Positions 1 through 8,893 of a DNA stretch of 64,000 nucleotides are shown in pieces. The notes under the pieces are model-generated. The model saw only the letters and a program-made list of their open reading frames with translations, did not search any database and was not told where the DNA came from. Position numbers and translations under genes: made by a program. The DNA comes from Clarireedia homoeocarpa (lineage: Eukaryota; Ascomycota; Leotiomycetes; Helotiales; Rutstroemiaceae): the NCBI GenBank assembly GCA_001465935.1, contig LNKV01000013.1:434001-498000 (forward strand), read 5' to 3'. Numbering within the stretch: position 1 is the stretch's first letter; every line of letters begins with the position of its first letter.

Positions 1-307
1 GGGCACGTGAGGGGTAGCCCTAAATGCCGCTTGTCACCGCTTTTATATAAGCCTCGAGCTCTCTGCAAATGCAAAGACACTCACATTGTAGAGCTCGCGA
101 CGGTTGAGCAGTATTAAAACACAAATAAATCTACAGCTATAGGATGTACCTACTACAGATACTGTGATATTAGTGACACACCCGCTCAGATCCCATTGCC
201 CACTGTTTGCCAGTGCGGCCTATTCAAGAAATGTGGGTATAGCCCATCCTAGAACGCCTCCGCCTTCCGTAAAACCTATGTGCGCCGTTGACCTTGCTAA
301 GATTCCA
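1..307. other. Spacer at left window edge, 3' of the ING gene
   Basis: No coding region is supported here. The stretch lies downstream of the minus-strand ING/PHD gene and probably holds its 3' UTR. A possible plus-strand frame running into the ING gene only mirrors that gene. Confidence 0.5.
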
Positions 308-1564
308 TCATTTCTTCATTTTGGGAGCACAAACCGGACAAACCCATACACCTTGAGGTTCGCTCTTGACGCCCACACACGCCCAGTGAAACCATTCATA
401 TGGACAACTCTCGTTATCACAAGCAACCATATCCCCATAACTTACACTGTGACAGATGCAATATTTCCTGTCGTCACTCCCTTCGTCGTCATCGACATCT
501 ACCATTTCGTGGTCGCCATCGCGATCCCTGCCTGATGGTCCCGGAGTTCCATTTTCATCATCATCTTCCATAGAGCCAGTTTCCGCATCGCTAAGGTCGC
601 TATCGTTCGCTGACGCTGGAGAGCCCTTGGTCCCGCGTTTGACTCTACCTAGCCCCGATTTTCCAGGTTTACCCTTCCGTGGCGCTCCGCTCTGTCTGCT
701 GCCTTGTGGAGCAACCTTTTTCTTTTGTGTGTTTCTTGGTCCAGCACTCCCGCCACGTACCGCAGATGGTGTTCCGCCACGAGGTGTGCCGGGGGTCATC
801 GATGAATGTCTCGCAAGTCCACTTGAAGCAGCTGGTAAAGTACCCATTCCTCCTGGAAGCCTTGGTCGCTTGACAGCCCCGAGAGACGATTCTCGAGCCT
901 GTCGGTTGAGGAGCAGTGTAGCCGCGGCTGGTGTAGCAGGTGCCGAGGATGCAGTAGCACCGGCGGTTTGAGACAGACTGGCAGTTGCAGACAATCGAGA
1001 ATGCTGGCTTGGCTGGCGAGTATGAGGTGAAGCCACAGCGGCATTTATAATCTGCCCAAGTGGCATTGTTGCGGACGTTGTATCTAACCTTGGCCTTTCG
1101 GTAGGCTGTGGTCGTAAAAGTGAAGGAAGGTCGGGGTCGTTTGGAAACTCGCCTCTGTCCTGCAAAGCCTTGATTTGCAAGTCGAGCTGTCGAGTATGTT
1201 TATCGACCAGTTGTTCGGTTTTGGTTGCCAATGCAAGCTTCTCTTCTTGGAGGCGTTCTGCCTTATCATAATTCTCAAGGATTATCTTTCTCAAGGCTGG
1301 TTCTTTTGGATTTGCAACATGCCCACCGTTTGCCTTTGTCCATTTTTGTAACGAAGCGTCGTGTTTTTGTATGGTCATAAGACACTCCTGCATCTGTCGA
1401 TCTTTGTCTGCTATTTCATCTTGCATAAAAGCAACTTCATTTGGTAGATTCGATACTCGATTGATCCAATCATCGAGTACACCAGCGGCATCTAGCTGTT
1501 CGACTTGTGGCATGTTGTGCCTATGCTTGTGGACGAAATCGATGGATAAATCGTCTCTAGGCAT
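308..1564 (-). CDS. yng2: ING-family PHD-finger chromatin protein (Yng2-like)
   Basis: Probable histone acetyltransferase-complex subunit that reads H3K4 methylation in the nucleus. The 418-residue protein starts MPRDDLSIDF. An ING helical domain fills about residues 1-120 (LDDWINRVSNLPNEVAFMQ, then a coiled-coil-like segment). A long Ser/Pro/Lys-rich linker and an acidic patch follow. A C-terminal PHD finger starts at CICHSVSYGDMVACDN, continues through EWFHWACVG and ends with VCPVC. All eight zinc ligands and the cage-type Tyr and Trp are present. The ATG at 1564 was chosen because the frame upstream has only a GTG. It is a single exon. The N-terminal sequence fits fungal Yng2 (NuA4) better than Pho23 (Rpd3), but I cannot separate the two with certainty. 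It lies head-to-head with the deacetylase gene to its right. Confidence 0.88.
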   Translation of the reverse strand: MPRDDLSIDFVHKHRHNMPQVEQLDAAGVLDDWINRVSNLPNEVAFMQDEIADKDRQMQECLMTIQKHDASLQKWTKANGGHVANPKEPALRKIILENYDKAERLQEEKLALATKTEQLVDKHTRQLDLQIKALQDRGEFPNDPDLPSLLRPQPTERPRLDTTSATMPLGQIINAAVASPHTRQPSQHSRLSATASLSQTAGATASSAPATPAAATLLLNRQARESSLGAVKRPRLPGGMGTLPAASSGLARHSSMTPGTPRGGTPSAVRGGSAGPRNTQKKKVAPQGSRQSGAPRKGKPGKSGLGRVKRGTKGSPASANDSDLSDAETGSMEDDDENGTPGPSGRDRDGDHEMVDVDDDEGSDDRKYCICHSVSYGDMVACDNESCPYEWFHWACVGVKSEPQGVWVCPVCAPKMKK

Positions 1565-2731
1565 TGTTACTAATGTGGACGGGGCGAACACAAAAACGCG
1601 TGTCTTGTTCAGTGCGCCAAAGTGCGAGAGTAGAGCAAAGTAAAATAAAGAAAGTAGAGAGTCATAAGATATATGATATTAACCAAGAGAGAGCCGACGG
1701 GAAGATGTGAATGCTATCAACGATGTGTCGTATACAAGCCGAAAACTGGAGAACGAGATGGAGATAGCGACGAAGCTTACCTTGAGAGATAATAGAAAAA
1801 AGGGAAGATGTGGTGAATAATGACTCGAGATAAATTTTAGTAAATAGTGGCTCCTCCGCTCTTATCCCATTCGATGGAATAAAATTGGAAATTTTCCCTT
1901 CTCAAGGAGAAAAATTGAGAAGGCAGGGAGCGAGCGAACGAGCGAGGGTGGTTTGATGTTGGAGGGCGGAGGTGGGATTCTCGATTGTGAAATGATTAGG
2001 AATCTCTGGAGTTCTTAGCTCTAGTTGCATGAATAGCCGACGAAAGAGAGTGTAAGCTTTAGACGCTTCTCACACTTCCTTGCCACGCTTGCTACGCTTG
2101 CCACGCTTGCTTTATCAGACGAGGAGATTGACCAGATTAATCGCCGCGCATATTCATCAGCCTTAGGGCTGAGGTGCTAATCTTGAATTGGTTAGTATCA
2201 CCGGATGTAGTCTAGAACCATCTCTCCCCGTCGACCCTCAAGTGATGCAGACATGGAACTTTTTGGATGAACATTCTCTCGACATTCAACATTCAGCATC
2301 CAACATCCAACATCCGCACGATATATAACACGAATAATACACGACTACACACCACGAGTAGAACAAATAACAAACTCATTGCAAGCACCTGTCCGTATAC
2401 TAAGAAGAGCGATAAACATACATACAGCGACCGGACTGGAGCGATTGTCGGGAAACGTGTAAGAGCTATTAAACCGACACTCAGACGAGAGGTAGGGGTC
2501 CTAATCCACAACCGTGATGCTCACAAGATCAATTTGGCTAGACGATCTGCTTCTTATTTTTATTGTCATGGATACTGACAGTCTTCGCAATATACAGACG
2601 GTATCCAGTCTCTGCCAGTCTAAAATATATTCGACCCGACATTCGATGTTTCCTAGGAACTGATCAATGAAACTCGACAACTCGAAACAACCCCGCGCAG
2701 CTCGATAGGCTTATCCTCCCACAGCTTTAAG
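1565..2731. promoter_or_regulatory. Shared divergent promoter region between ING and HOS2 genes
   Basis: About 1.17 kb separates two oppositely transcribed chromatin genes, so it must hold both promoters and 5' UTRs. It contains a short tandem repeat (2082-2108) and an AT-rich leader close to the deacetylase ATG. Short open frames around 2267-2578 are made of simple ATTCAACATCC-type repeats and are not supported as genes. Confidence 0.5.
2082..2108. repeat. Tandem 9-bp repeat, three copies
   Basis: Three consecutive copies of GCYACGCTT lie in the ING/HOS2 intergenic region. They could be transcription factor sites or a minisatellite; the sequence alone does not decide. Confidence 0.6.
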
Positions 2732-4150
2732 ATGGTCTATTCCATGCACAACATTGTCCAGGAATATGGAATTCCTCTAGATCAACAAAGCGACCAAGAT
2801 AATGTTCGTTTTTTGGCTGAAGTTAAAAAGGAAATCCACAACAATGGCATTGTTCGACCGACAGGATACGACGTCTCATTTCACATCAATCCTCAATTGG
2901 AGAAACATCATTTTGGAAGCACACATCCTATGAAACCATGGCGTCTTACTTTGGCGAAAGGTCTAATCATGTCATATGGTATGCACGCTGCCATGGACAC
3001 ATATGTCGCGCGTAGAGCGACCGAAGAGGAAATGGAAGATTTTCATACTGGTGAATATCTCGAATACTTGAAAACAGCGAAAGTTGCTATGCCGGACGAC
3101 GAAACACCAAAAGCATTCAATCTTGGTGGGTCGGATTGTCCTGTCTTTGAGGGACTCTTCAATTACTGTTCAATGTACTCGGGTGCATCGATTGACGCGG
3201 CTCGCAAACTTTGTAACAATGAGTCGGATATTGCAATAAATTGGTCTGGCGGTCTCCACCACGCCAAAAAGGCCGAAGCATCAGGGTTTTGCTATGTGAA
3301 TGACATCGTTCTGGCAATACTCCAATTATTAAGGAAGCATCCGCGTGTTCTATACATTGATATTGACGTTCATCATGGAGATGGAGTAGAAGAAGCCTTC
3401 TGGTCAACTGATCGAGTAATGACTGTTTCGTTTCACAAATACGATGGGATGAATTTCTTCCCTGGAACAGGTAGCCTCGACACTACAGGCCCTGCTCATG
3501 AAGATAGTCCTGGCGCTCACCACGCGATCAACGTTCCGCTGAATGATGGCATTGATGACGAACAATATTTCAGACTCTTCGAAAAGATTGTCTCGAAATG
3601 TGTCGAAAAATTCCGCCCCAGCGCTATTGTGCTTCAATGTGGGGCCGACTCATTAGCAGGAGATCGTCTAGGTCGTTTCAATGTCCTTGTTCAAGGTCAT
3701 GGAGCTTGTGTTGCATATTGCAAGTCTCTCGGGCTTCCGCTTCTTCTTGTCGGGGGAGGGGGGTATACACCGCGAAATGTAGCACGCGCCTGGACTCACG
3801 AAACAAGTATTGCAATTGATGCTACCTTACACGAAGAGATCCCAATGCATACACCATACCGTTCGCATTTTCGCCATACTACATTATATCCAACACTAGC
3901 ACAGGTATTGGGCGATCCACGAAGAAATATGAATACAGAGAAGAAGATTAACGATATCGTATCGAGTATTTACGAACAATTACGATTTGTAGAACAAGCA
4001 CCAAGTGTACAAAGCCAACAGTTACCGCCCGATCTTACTGCGTGGAAACAAGAAACAGAAGATAGAATCAAAGAGGAACGGGAACAAGAAGAATCTTATA
4101 GATTAGCGAAAGAGGAGGGGTTAGGGGTACCACGAGAGTATGCTACTTGA
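2732..4150 (+). CDS. HOS2: Class I histone deacetylase, Hos2 type
   Basis: Zinc-dependent lysine deacetylase of the RPD3/HOS2 class, expected to work in the nuclear Set3-type complex. The single-exon frame encodes 472 residues, a normal length for the family. Catalytic landmarks are in order: the active-site His pair in GGLHHAKKAEASGFCYVND, zinc ligands in DIDVHHGDGVEEAF, the third ligand in GADSLAGDRLG, and the transition-state Tyr in GGGGYTPRNVARAW. The N-terminus (YDVSFHINPQLEKHHFGSTH) and the TTLYPTLAQVLGDPR stretch suit Hos2 more than Rpd3. The C-terminal tail is charged (Glu/Lys/Arg). The start is the first ATG after a leader with an upstream stop. Its neighbour on the other strand is an acetylation-linked ING protein. 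Confidence 0.95.
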   Translation: MVYSMHNIVQEYGIPLDQQSDQDNVRFLAEVKKEIHNNGIVRPTGYDVSFHINPQLEKHHFGSTHPMKPWRLTLAKGLIMSYGMHAAMDTYVARRATEEEMEDFHTGEYLEYLKTAKVAMPDDETPKAFNLGGSDCPVFEGLFNYCSMYSGASIDAARKLCNNESDIAINWSGGLHHAKKAEASGFCYVNDIVLAILQLLRKHPRVLYIDIDVHHGDGVEEAFWSTDRVMTVSFHKYDGMNFFPGTGSLDTTGPAHEDSPGAHHAINVPLNDGIDDEQYFRLFEKIVSKCVEKFRPSAIVLQCGADSLAGDRLGRFNVLVQGHGACVAYCKSLGLPLLLVGGGGYTPRNVARAWTHETSIAIDATLHEEIPMHTPYRSHFRHTTLYPTLAQVLGDPRRNMNTEKKINDIVSSIYEQLRFVEQAPSVQSQQLPPDLTAWKQETEDRIKEEREQEESYRLAKEEGLGVPREYAT

Positions 4151-4734
4151 ACAGAGATATTTTCATTTCTGAAGCGCGGCGTATGGCATGGCGGTGCATT
4201 TGTGGCGTTTGGGTCTTGTTGGGTCGAATGAAGAGTGACTAGTGGAGAGACATCTATATGATGCTTAAGGCATTCGCAGGTTTATATTGACAATAGTATA
4301 TATAATGTGTGGTGCCGCGGTCTGTACCTCTTCACTAAATATACCTAGGTAACTTGAATGGTCAATTACTTCTTTTATTCCGGTTATCACACGTGACTTT
4401 TGTCGGTATAAAATAAGCACGAGATCTTCATTACTCGGTTTTGATATACTAAGTATACTGTGCTTCTAGTATTACGTGCAGTATTTTGTGGATCCTATTT
4501 GAGGAAGCTTATATTGAAGATCGTTCTCCACCATCATGGTTTAGATTGAAATAAGTGCACCAAACCTTTTGCCTTAACGGAATGTTGGAGTTGAGGTTAT
4601 ATTATTTCCTAAGAGTAAGATTTTAATTCAACCGGTGCCCTGAAAGCTGCAGATTTCTGTTAATAGTCTATATATTAAATTGACCTAAGCCCGGACCACC
4701 TGTGCAAAAAACACGCCCCATGTGACTTCGAAAT
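4151..4734. other. AT-rich spacer before the NLR fragment
   Basis: No gene is supported. This is where the missing P-loop part of the following NLR should lie, but in all plus frames I find no GxGGxGKT/S-like motif and only short frames. An in-frame TGA at 4723-4725 closes the NLR reading frame upstream. Confidence 0.6.
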
Positions 4735-6264
4735 TTGAAAGGCGAGGATTTACTCAGTGCAGTAAAGCAATGGATTGAGAATCAAGAAAATTGGCTGCTT
4801 ATTCTCGATAATGCAGATGATTTGACAATATTTAAGAAGCCCTATTCAGCCTCCGAGGATCATCAACTCCTGGGTCCGGAGCTTCTCAGATTCGTGCCAA
4901 AGTCTCAGACAGGAACTGTTATCTGGACTTCCCGCGATGGTGGAATTTGCGGCAATATTGTAGATATTCAGCGAGGCATCGAGGTAACAGCTATGACCAT
5001 TGGACAGGCCAGAGATCTCTTCAGGAAACTTACCGGAGGATCTGAGCCCATGCTATCTAAAGACGAAGATATGCTTCTCGAACTTCTTCAGTATCTCCCG
5101 CTCGCTATTGCTCAAGCTGCTGCTTATATCAGAAAGACCAAGGTGTCTATCGAACAATATCTAAAGTTTTTTCACGAATCCGAATCTCGTCAGTTGGATC
5201 TTTTAAATCAGGAATTTCCAGATGTATATCGATCCGGTGTACCAAATAGCGTGATGCGAACCTGGCTTATTTCAATGAAACAGATTTCAAAGGAAAGTTC
5301 TTGCAGCGAAAAGATTCTTAATATTATCGCGTTTTACGATCATAAAGGAATTCCTTTCGAGCTTATCAAGGCAGCCGCGGGTCCCACATATAGTGAGGAT
5401 GAAATCCTTCTAGCAGCTAGGCGGCTTACTGAGTACTCATTCCTTCAAACACAAAGAGCAGTTGATGAAGGATTGCCAACTTACGAACAACATCGCTTAG
5501 TACATCTTGCAACTCGTCAAACATTATCAGAGGCACAAGTTTATTCATTTTCGGGAGAAGCTCTGAGAATAATGGCAAATTTGTTTCCCGATGGTGAATA
5601 TGAAACCTGGAAAAGTTGCATTGTATATCTACCACATGCTTTAAAGGCTTCAATATGGCGAGATGCTGAGGACTACAGAGATCAAGCGCCGGTACTTTTG
5701 ACGCATATAGGCTACTATTACTGGCAACAAGGAGACTCTGAGAAAGCAGAACAGCTTCAGATCGAAGTACTCGAACTACAAAAAGAGATCTTAGGTCCAA
5801 AACATCCCGATACAATTGGAGTAATGGCAAACCTTGCATTGACCTGGTGGCAACAAGGACACTTTGAGAAAGCAAAACAGCTTCAGATCGAAGTACTCGA
5901 ACTACGAAAAGAGATCTTAGGTCCAAAGCATCCTGATACAATTACAACAATAGCAAACCTTGCATTGACCTGGTGGCAACAAGGACACTCTGAGAAAGCA
6001 AAACAGCTTCAGATCGAAGCAATCGAACTACGAAAAGAGATCTTAGGTCTAAAACATCCTGATACGATTAGAGCGATGGACAATCTTAAAATTATAAATC
6101 AGCAATATATGCCCGATATCGAAGAACTAAGATCGAACAATATATCTTCTGCCTCTTTGAATAATTCGGATTCCTCTCAACAAGGAAAATCTCCTAAAAA
6201 GTTCCATAGCCGGCTGAAGAAGTGGACAAGAAAAGCGATCAGGTTAAGAAGACCGAAGGACTAA
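4735..6264 (+). CDS. NB-ARC/TPR NLR-like protein, 5'-truncated
   Basis: Fragment of a fungal STAND/NLR receptor, the NB-ARC plus TPR class seen in self/non-self recognition. The open frame has 509 codons after the TGA at 4723-4725 but begins without an ATG; the first internal ATG is at 4993. Seen in frame numbering: Walker B WLLILDNADD (20-29), sensor-like GTVIWTSRD (60-68), GLPL-like LPLAIAQAAAYIR (121-133), an MHD-like HRLVHLATRQ near residue 255, and three C-terminal TPRs of 42 residues. The P-loop and any N-terminal effector domain are absent, so nucleotide binding as usual for the family is unlikely. A Lys/Arg-rich tail ends the protein. I infer a 5' deletion remnant. A short N-terminal exon further upstream is possible but no P-loop was found. 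Confidence 0.8.
   Translation: MKGEDLLSAVKQWIENQENWLLILDNADDLTIFKKPYSASEDHQLLGPELLRFVPKSQTGTVIWTSRDGGICGNIVDIQRGIEVTAMTIGQARDLFRKLTGGSEPMLSKDEDMLLELLQYLPLAIAQAAAYIRKTKVSIEQYLKFFHESESRQLDLLNQEFPDVYRSGVPNSVMRTWLISMKQISKESSCSEKILNIIAFYDHKGIPFELIKAAAGPTYSEDEILLAARRLTEYSFLQTQRAVDEGLPTYEQHRLVHLATRQTLSEAQVYSFSGEALRIMANLFPDGEYETWKSCIVYLPHALKASIWRDAEDYRDQAPVLLTHIGYYYWQQGDSEKAEQLQIEVLELQKEILGPKHPDTIGVMANLALTWWQQGHFEKAKQLQIEVLELRKEILGPKHPDTITTIANLALTWWQQGHSEKAKQLQIEAIELRKEILGLKHPDTIRAMDNLKIINQQYMPDIEELRSNNISSASLNNSDSSQQGKSPKKFHSRLKKWTRKAIRLRRPKD
5713..6090 (+). repeat. Three 126-bp TPR-coding repeats
   Basis: The units are exactly 126 bp apart, measured at the repeated TGGCAACAAGGA at 5722, 5848 and 5974. 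Each encodes a 42-residue kinesin-light-chain-type TPR (WQQGxxEKAxQLQIEV, then LGPKHPDTI). DNA identity between units is very high, including many third codon positions, which suggests recent duplication or gene conversion. Confidence 0.9.
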
Positions 6265-6490
6265 CAAGGAGGACTTCTCATTCAAGAAGCGCCTATTTGG
6301 ATTGATTTTTCTCGATTTTCAAAGAGGAGAGGAGATTGTTGAGCGGGTTCAAAAGGTACAACAGGTTGACACATGGAATAGTGCCTGTAGGCTCGAAATG
6401 GACTTAATAATAATAAGGCAAACTGGGTTTAATTCAACTATTCTACTGAGCTATCTACAATGGGAAGGACTGGCCTTATATAGGCATTTC

Positions 6491-6511
6491 TCAAGCTAGT
6501 AGCTAGCTTGA
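6491..6511. repeat. Short perfect inverted repeat 3' of the NLR fragment
   Basis: An 8-bp arm TCAAGCTA and its reverse complement TAGCTTGA flank a 5-base spacer. It could form a small hairpin. Function is unknown and chance is possible. Confidence 0.4.
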
Positions 6512-7551
6512 TCCATAGGTCGCCTCAATATGGTCCCACGAACCGATAAGCTTACTTCCGATGTTCACCTAAATCTGGTCCTATATAGGCACTACCACTA
6601 AAACCAGTGGTTCCGACAGTTTCACCCTCTAATAACTCTGTATCGATGATAAAAGCCATCTGCTGGCCCGGTAATTTTCTTCCTTCGTCTATCGTGAGCC
6701 ATTCTATGTTGAAAGGAAGTCCTTTGAATATCTTTCAGGTGTGTTCAGGCTTGGTTTTTATCGAGTATCCAATTTGGACTTCCAATGGTCCGGCAGTGTG
6801 TGAGACCTACCACTGCACTAGACGAACTATCAACTTCCCAACTTCGATCTATACGCGCCTTGGGAGCAGAGCAGGAGGATTCGCTTATGGTGATGGCATA
6901 CGATGGGTTTGGTGGGGGGATAGGGAGGGCGGTGACTGCTTTTGATCCCCGCAAGCTAGATGGCATTTTGTATGATAGGAGTTCTGTATGGTAGAATATA
7001 AAATAGTCTCTAGTGTAGTGCACCAGTGGGTGCACTAACTCATTCGACAGCACTTTTAAGAATCATTAAATTTTCTATCAACTTTCAAACTTTATATAAG
7101 TTAGTATAAAATTATATTATCTTTATTTCTATGAAATCTTGATGATATAAAATGTGAGTCTCGGGCTGGAACCATGGTAGCTAGGATAGAAGACAACATC
7201 ATACAATAAAATCTTCCAAGGATCATGACGCCGAAGCATCTGTTGTGTATACAATTGCCCATCGAACCCGCCAAATATATTCGCAAAACCTAAGCATCGT
7301 ATATCACATTTGATGTCCCCAAAATTCTACATTACTCTGGTGCTTACATTCTTTGAAGTTCACAGGTAAACTACAAGACTTACACGACTCATGAAGCCAG
7401 ATTCAGAACCCTAGCACGAGCCAATTGAGGTAGCACAGCGTACCGCCACCCCGCTTTTCAGCACAACTCAGAGCACAACCAAGCCTTTACCGCATAACCA
7501 ACACCACCGTGACTGTAACCCCAAAACGCCCCCAAAAGCCTTTCCGTATTT

Positions 7552-7588
7552 CATCCATCCATTCATCCATTCATCCATTCATCCATTC
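7552..7588. repeat. CATCCATT microsatellite in a 5' leader
   Basis: About four and a half copies of an 8-bp unit lie 50-90 bp upstream of the DUF3605 start codon, probably within its 5' UTR. Confidence 0.75.
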
Positions 7589-7640
7589 GGCCATTAATTT
7601 ATCCACCTTATCATCCATTCCCTACCACCCAGTCCCCAAA

Positions 7641-8539
7641 ATGGGCAGCATCGACCCCTCCCCTCTCCCCTACTGGCAAACCAACATACCCCCCGCGCTC
7701 CGCTCCGCCGAATGCCCTCCCTACCTGCGCAACCAACCCGCGAAAAACATGCGCATCCTCTCGACGCCGAGCTCGCAGCACCGCGACATGAGCTGGGAGG
7801 AGCTGGGGGACATTGTCGCGCGGAATCAGCTCGGGGAGCTGAATCGTCGGCCGCTGGATTTGTTTTACTATAAGAAGTGCGCGTGGGAGATGGCGAAGCG
7901 GTGGGGCGGGGTGGCGGAATATGTTTTGCGGGAGAAGCTGGGGTGGGTTGTGGGGAAGGAGGGGGAGGTACTGAGTGTGGGGAAGCCGTTTGAGAGGGAC
8001 GAGGATGTTAGGATTTTGAGGAATGATTTTCCTTATGCGTTGGATAGGAAGATAGTGCATTTGGTTGTGTGGACGAAGTTTGTTTTTGAGGAGGATAAGG
8101 AGACTGGGGAGCCGACGCCGGAGGCGAAAAGGCTGGTTGAGGATTGGGTGGAAAAGGTATTCACGGAGAGATGTGGAGCGGAAAACGTGAGTGTTATTTT
8201 TATTTTATCTTTTTCTGTTTTCTTCTGTCCGGTGAGGATTTGATTTGCCTACGTACATGTTTGGTTTTCTTCTTTTCTGCCCGTCGGTATTATAATTAGT
8301 GGAGCAGAAAGGGGAAGAAGACTGTTACCGAAAAGTTTGAGGACGAAAACATGCTAAGTCAAAAATAGGTCCTCTGGTTCCTCAATCCGTTGGCTTTGAA
8401 ATCTATTAAATCAGTGGAACATTTTCATGTTATGTTGCGTAACCCGGATCCAAATTTTGTGGAGGAACTCACGGGGGATAGCGGGGAGGGCGTGCATGAG
8501 AGGGTGACAGTCGAGGAATTGATGAGTGTGAAGGTTTAA
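7641..8539 (+). CDS. DUF3605-family protein (N-acetylglucosamine-induced-like)
   Basis: Two exons, 7641-8186 and 8369-8539, joined by a 182-nt intron (GTGAGT donor, GCTAAG branch, AAATAG acceptor), encode 238 residues. The core YLRNQPAKNMRILSTPSSQ, then QLGELNRRPLDLFYYKKC and FLNPLALKSIKSVEHFHVM, matches my memory of the DUF3605 family, often named N-acetylglucosamine-induced protein 1 in fungi. No biochemical function is established that I can name. No signal peptide or membrane segment is visible, so it is probably cytosolic. Codon use in exon 1 is markedly GC-rich compared with neighbours. The ATG at 7641 is the first in frame after a repeat-rich leader. It sits between the NLR fragment and the HET gene. 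Confidence 0.8.
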
Positions 8540-8893
8540 CCTTTATAGAGAGCGAAGGCGAAGAGGTGGTTGAAGGAGGGGTCCTTAGATGGTGGATGAC
8601 CGTGAAGGTTATGGTTGGAATACGACTTTGGACGTTGGAATTTCTTACAAACAGAGGCATTGGATTAGAGAGAGATGCATTTAGATTGATAGGTATAGAC
8701 TTTTAGAACTTTAGAAGGTTAGACAGGTAGAACGATAGATAGATTAATAGATGGCATTGAAGACAAAAGGCTCGGATATAATGTTAGTACATATTTTTAG
8801 ATCATCAGCATACCGCTTTTCGACGTTCGTTAGTTGTTTTTGGGGAGGCGTTCTCAATCAGCCTCCTTTCTACGCTGTCGACGAGTACCTTTC
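8540..8893. other. Spacer between DUF3605 and HET genes
   Basis: Short intergenic region with the 3' UTR of the DUF3605 gene and the promoter of the HET gene. It is AT-rich from about 8660 on. No other feature was seen. Confidence 0.5.

Larger units (their letters stand above)
6265..7640. other. Spacer between NLR fragment and DUF3605 gene
   Basis: No gene is supported. Several overlapping short frames at about 6600-7050 lack recognisable domains. The stretch ends in a CT-rich leader with a CATCCATT repeat (7552-7588) just before the next ATG. A short inverted repeat lies at 6491-6511. Confidence 0.5.

Noticed and set aside
456..971. Plus-strand frame of 171 codons
   Set aside because: It is the shadow of the ING linker region, whose Ser/Pro/Glu-rich codons leave the antisense open.
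2267..2578. Plus-strand frame of 103 codons upstream of HOS2
   Set aside because: It is partly made of AACATCC-type repeats, has no domain, and lies within the divergent promoter and leader.
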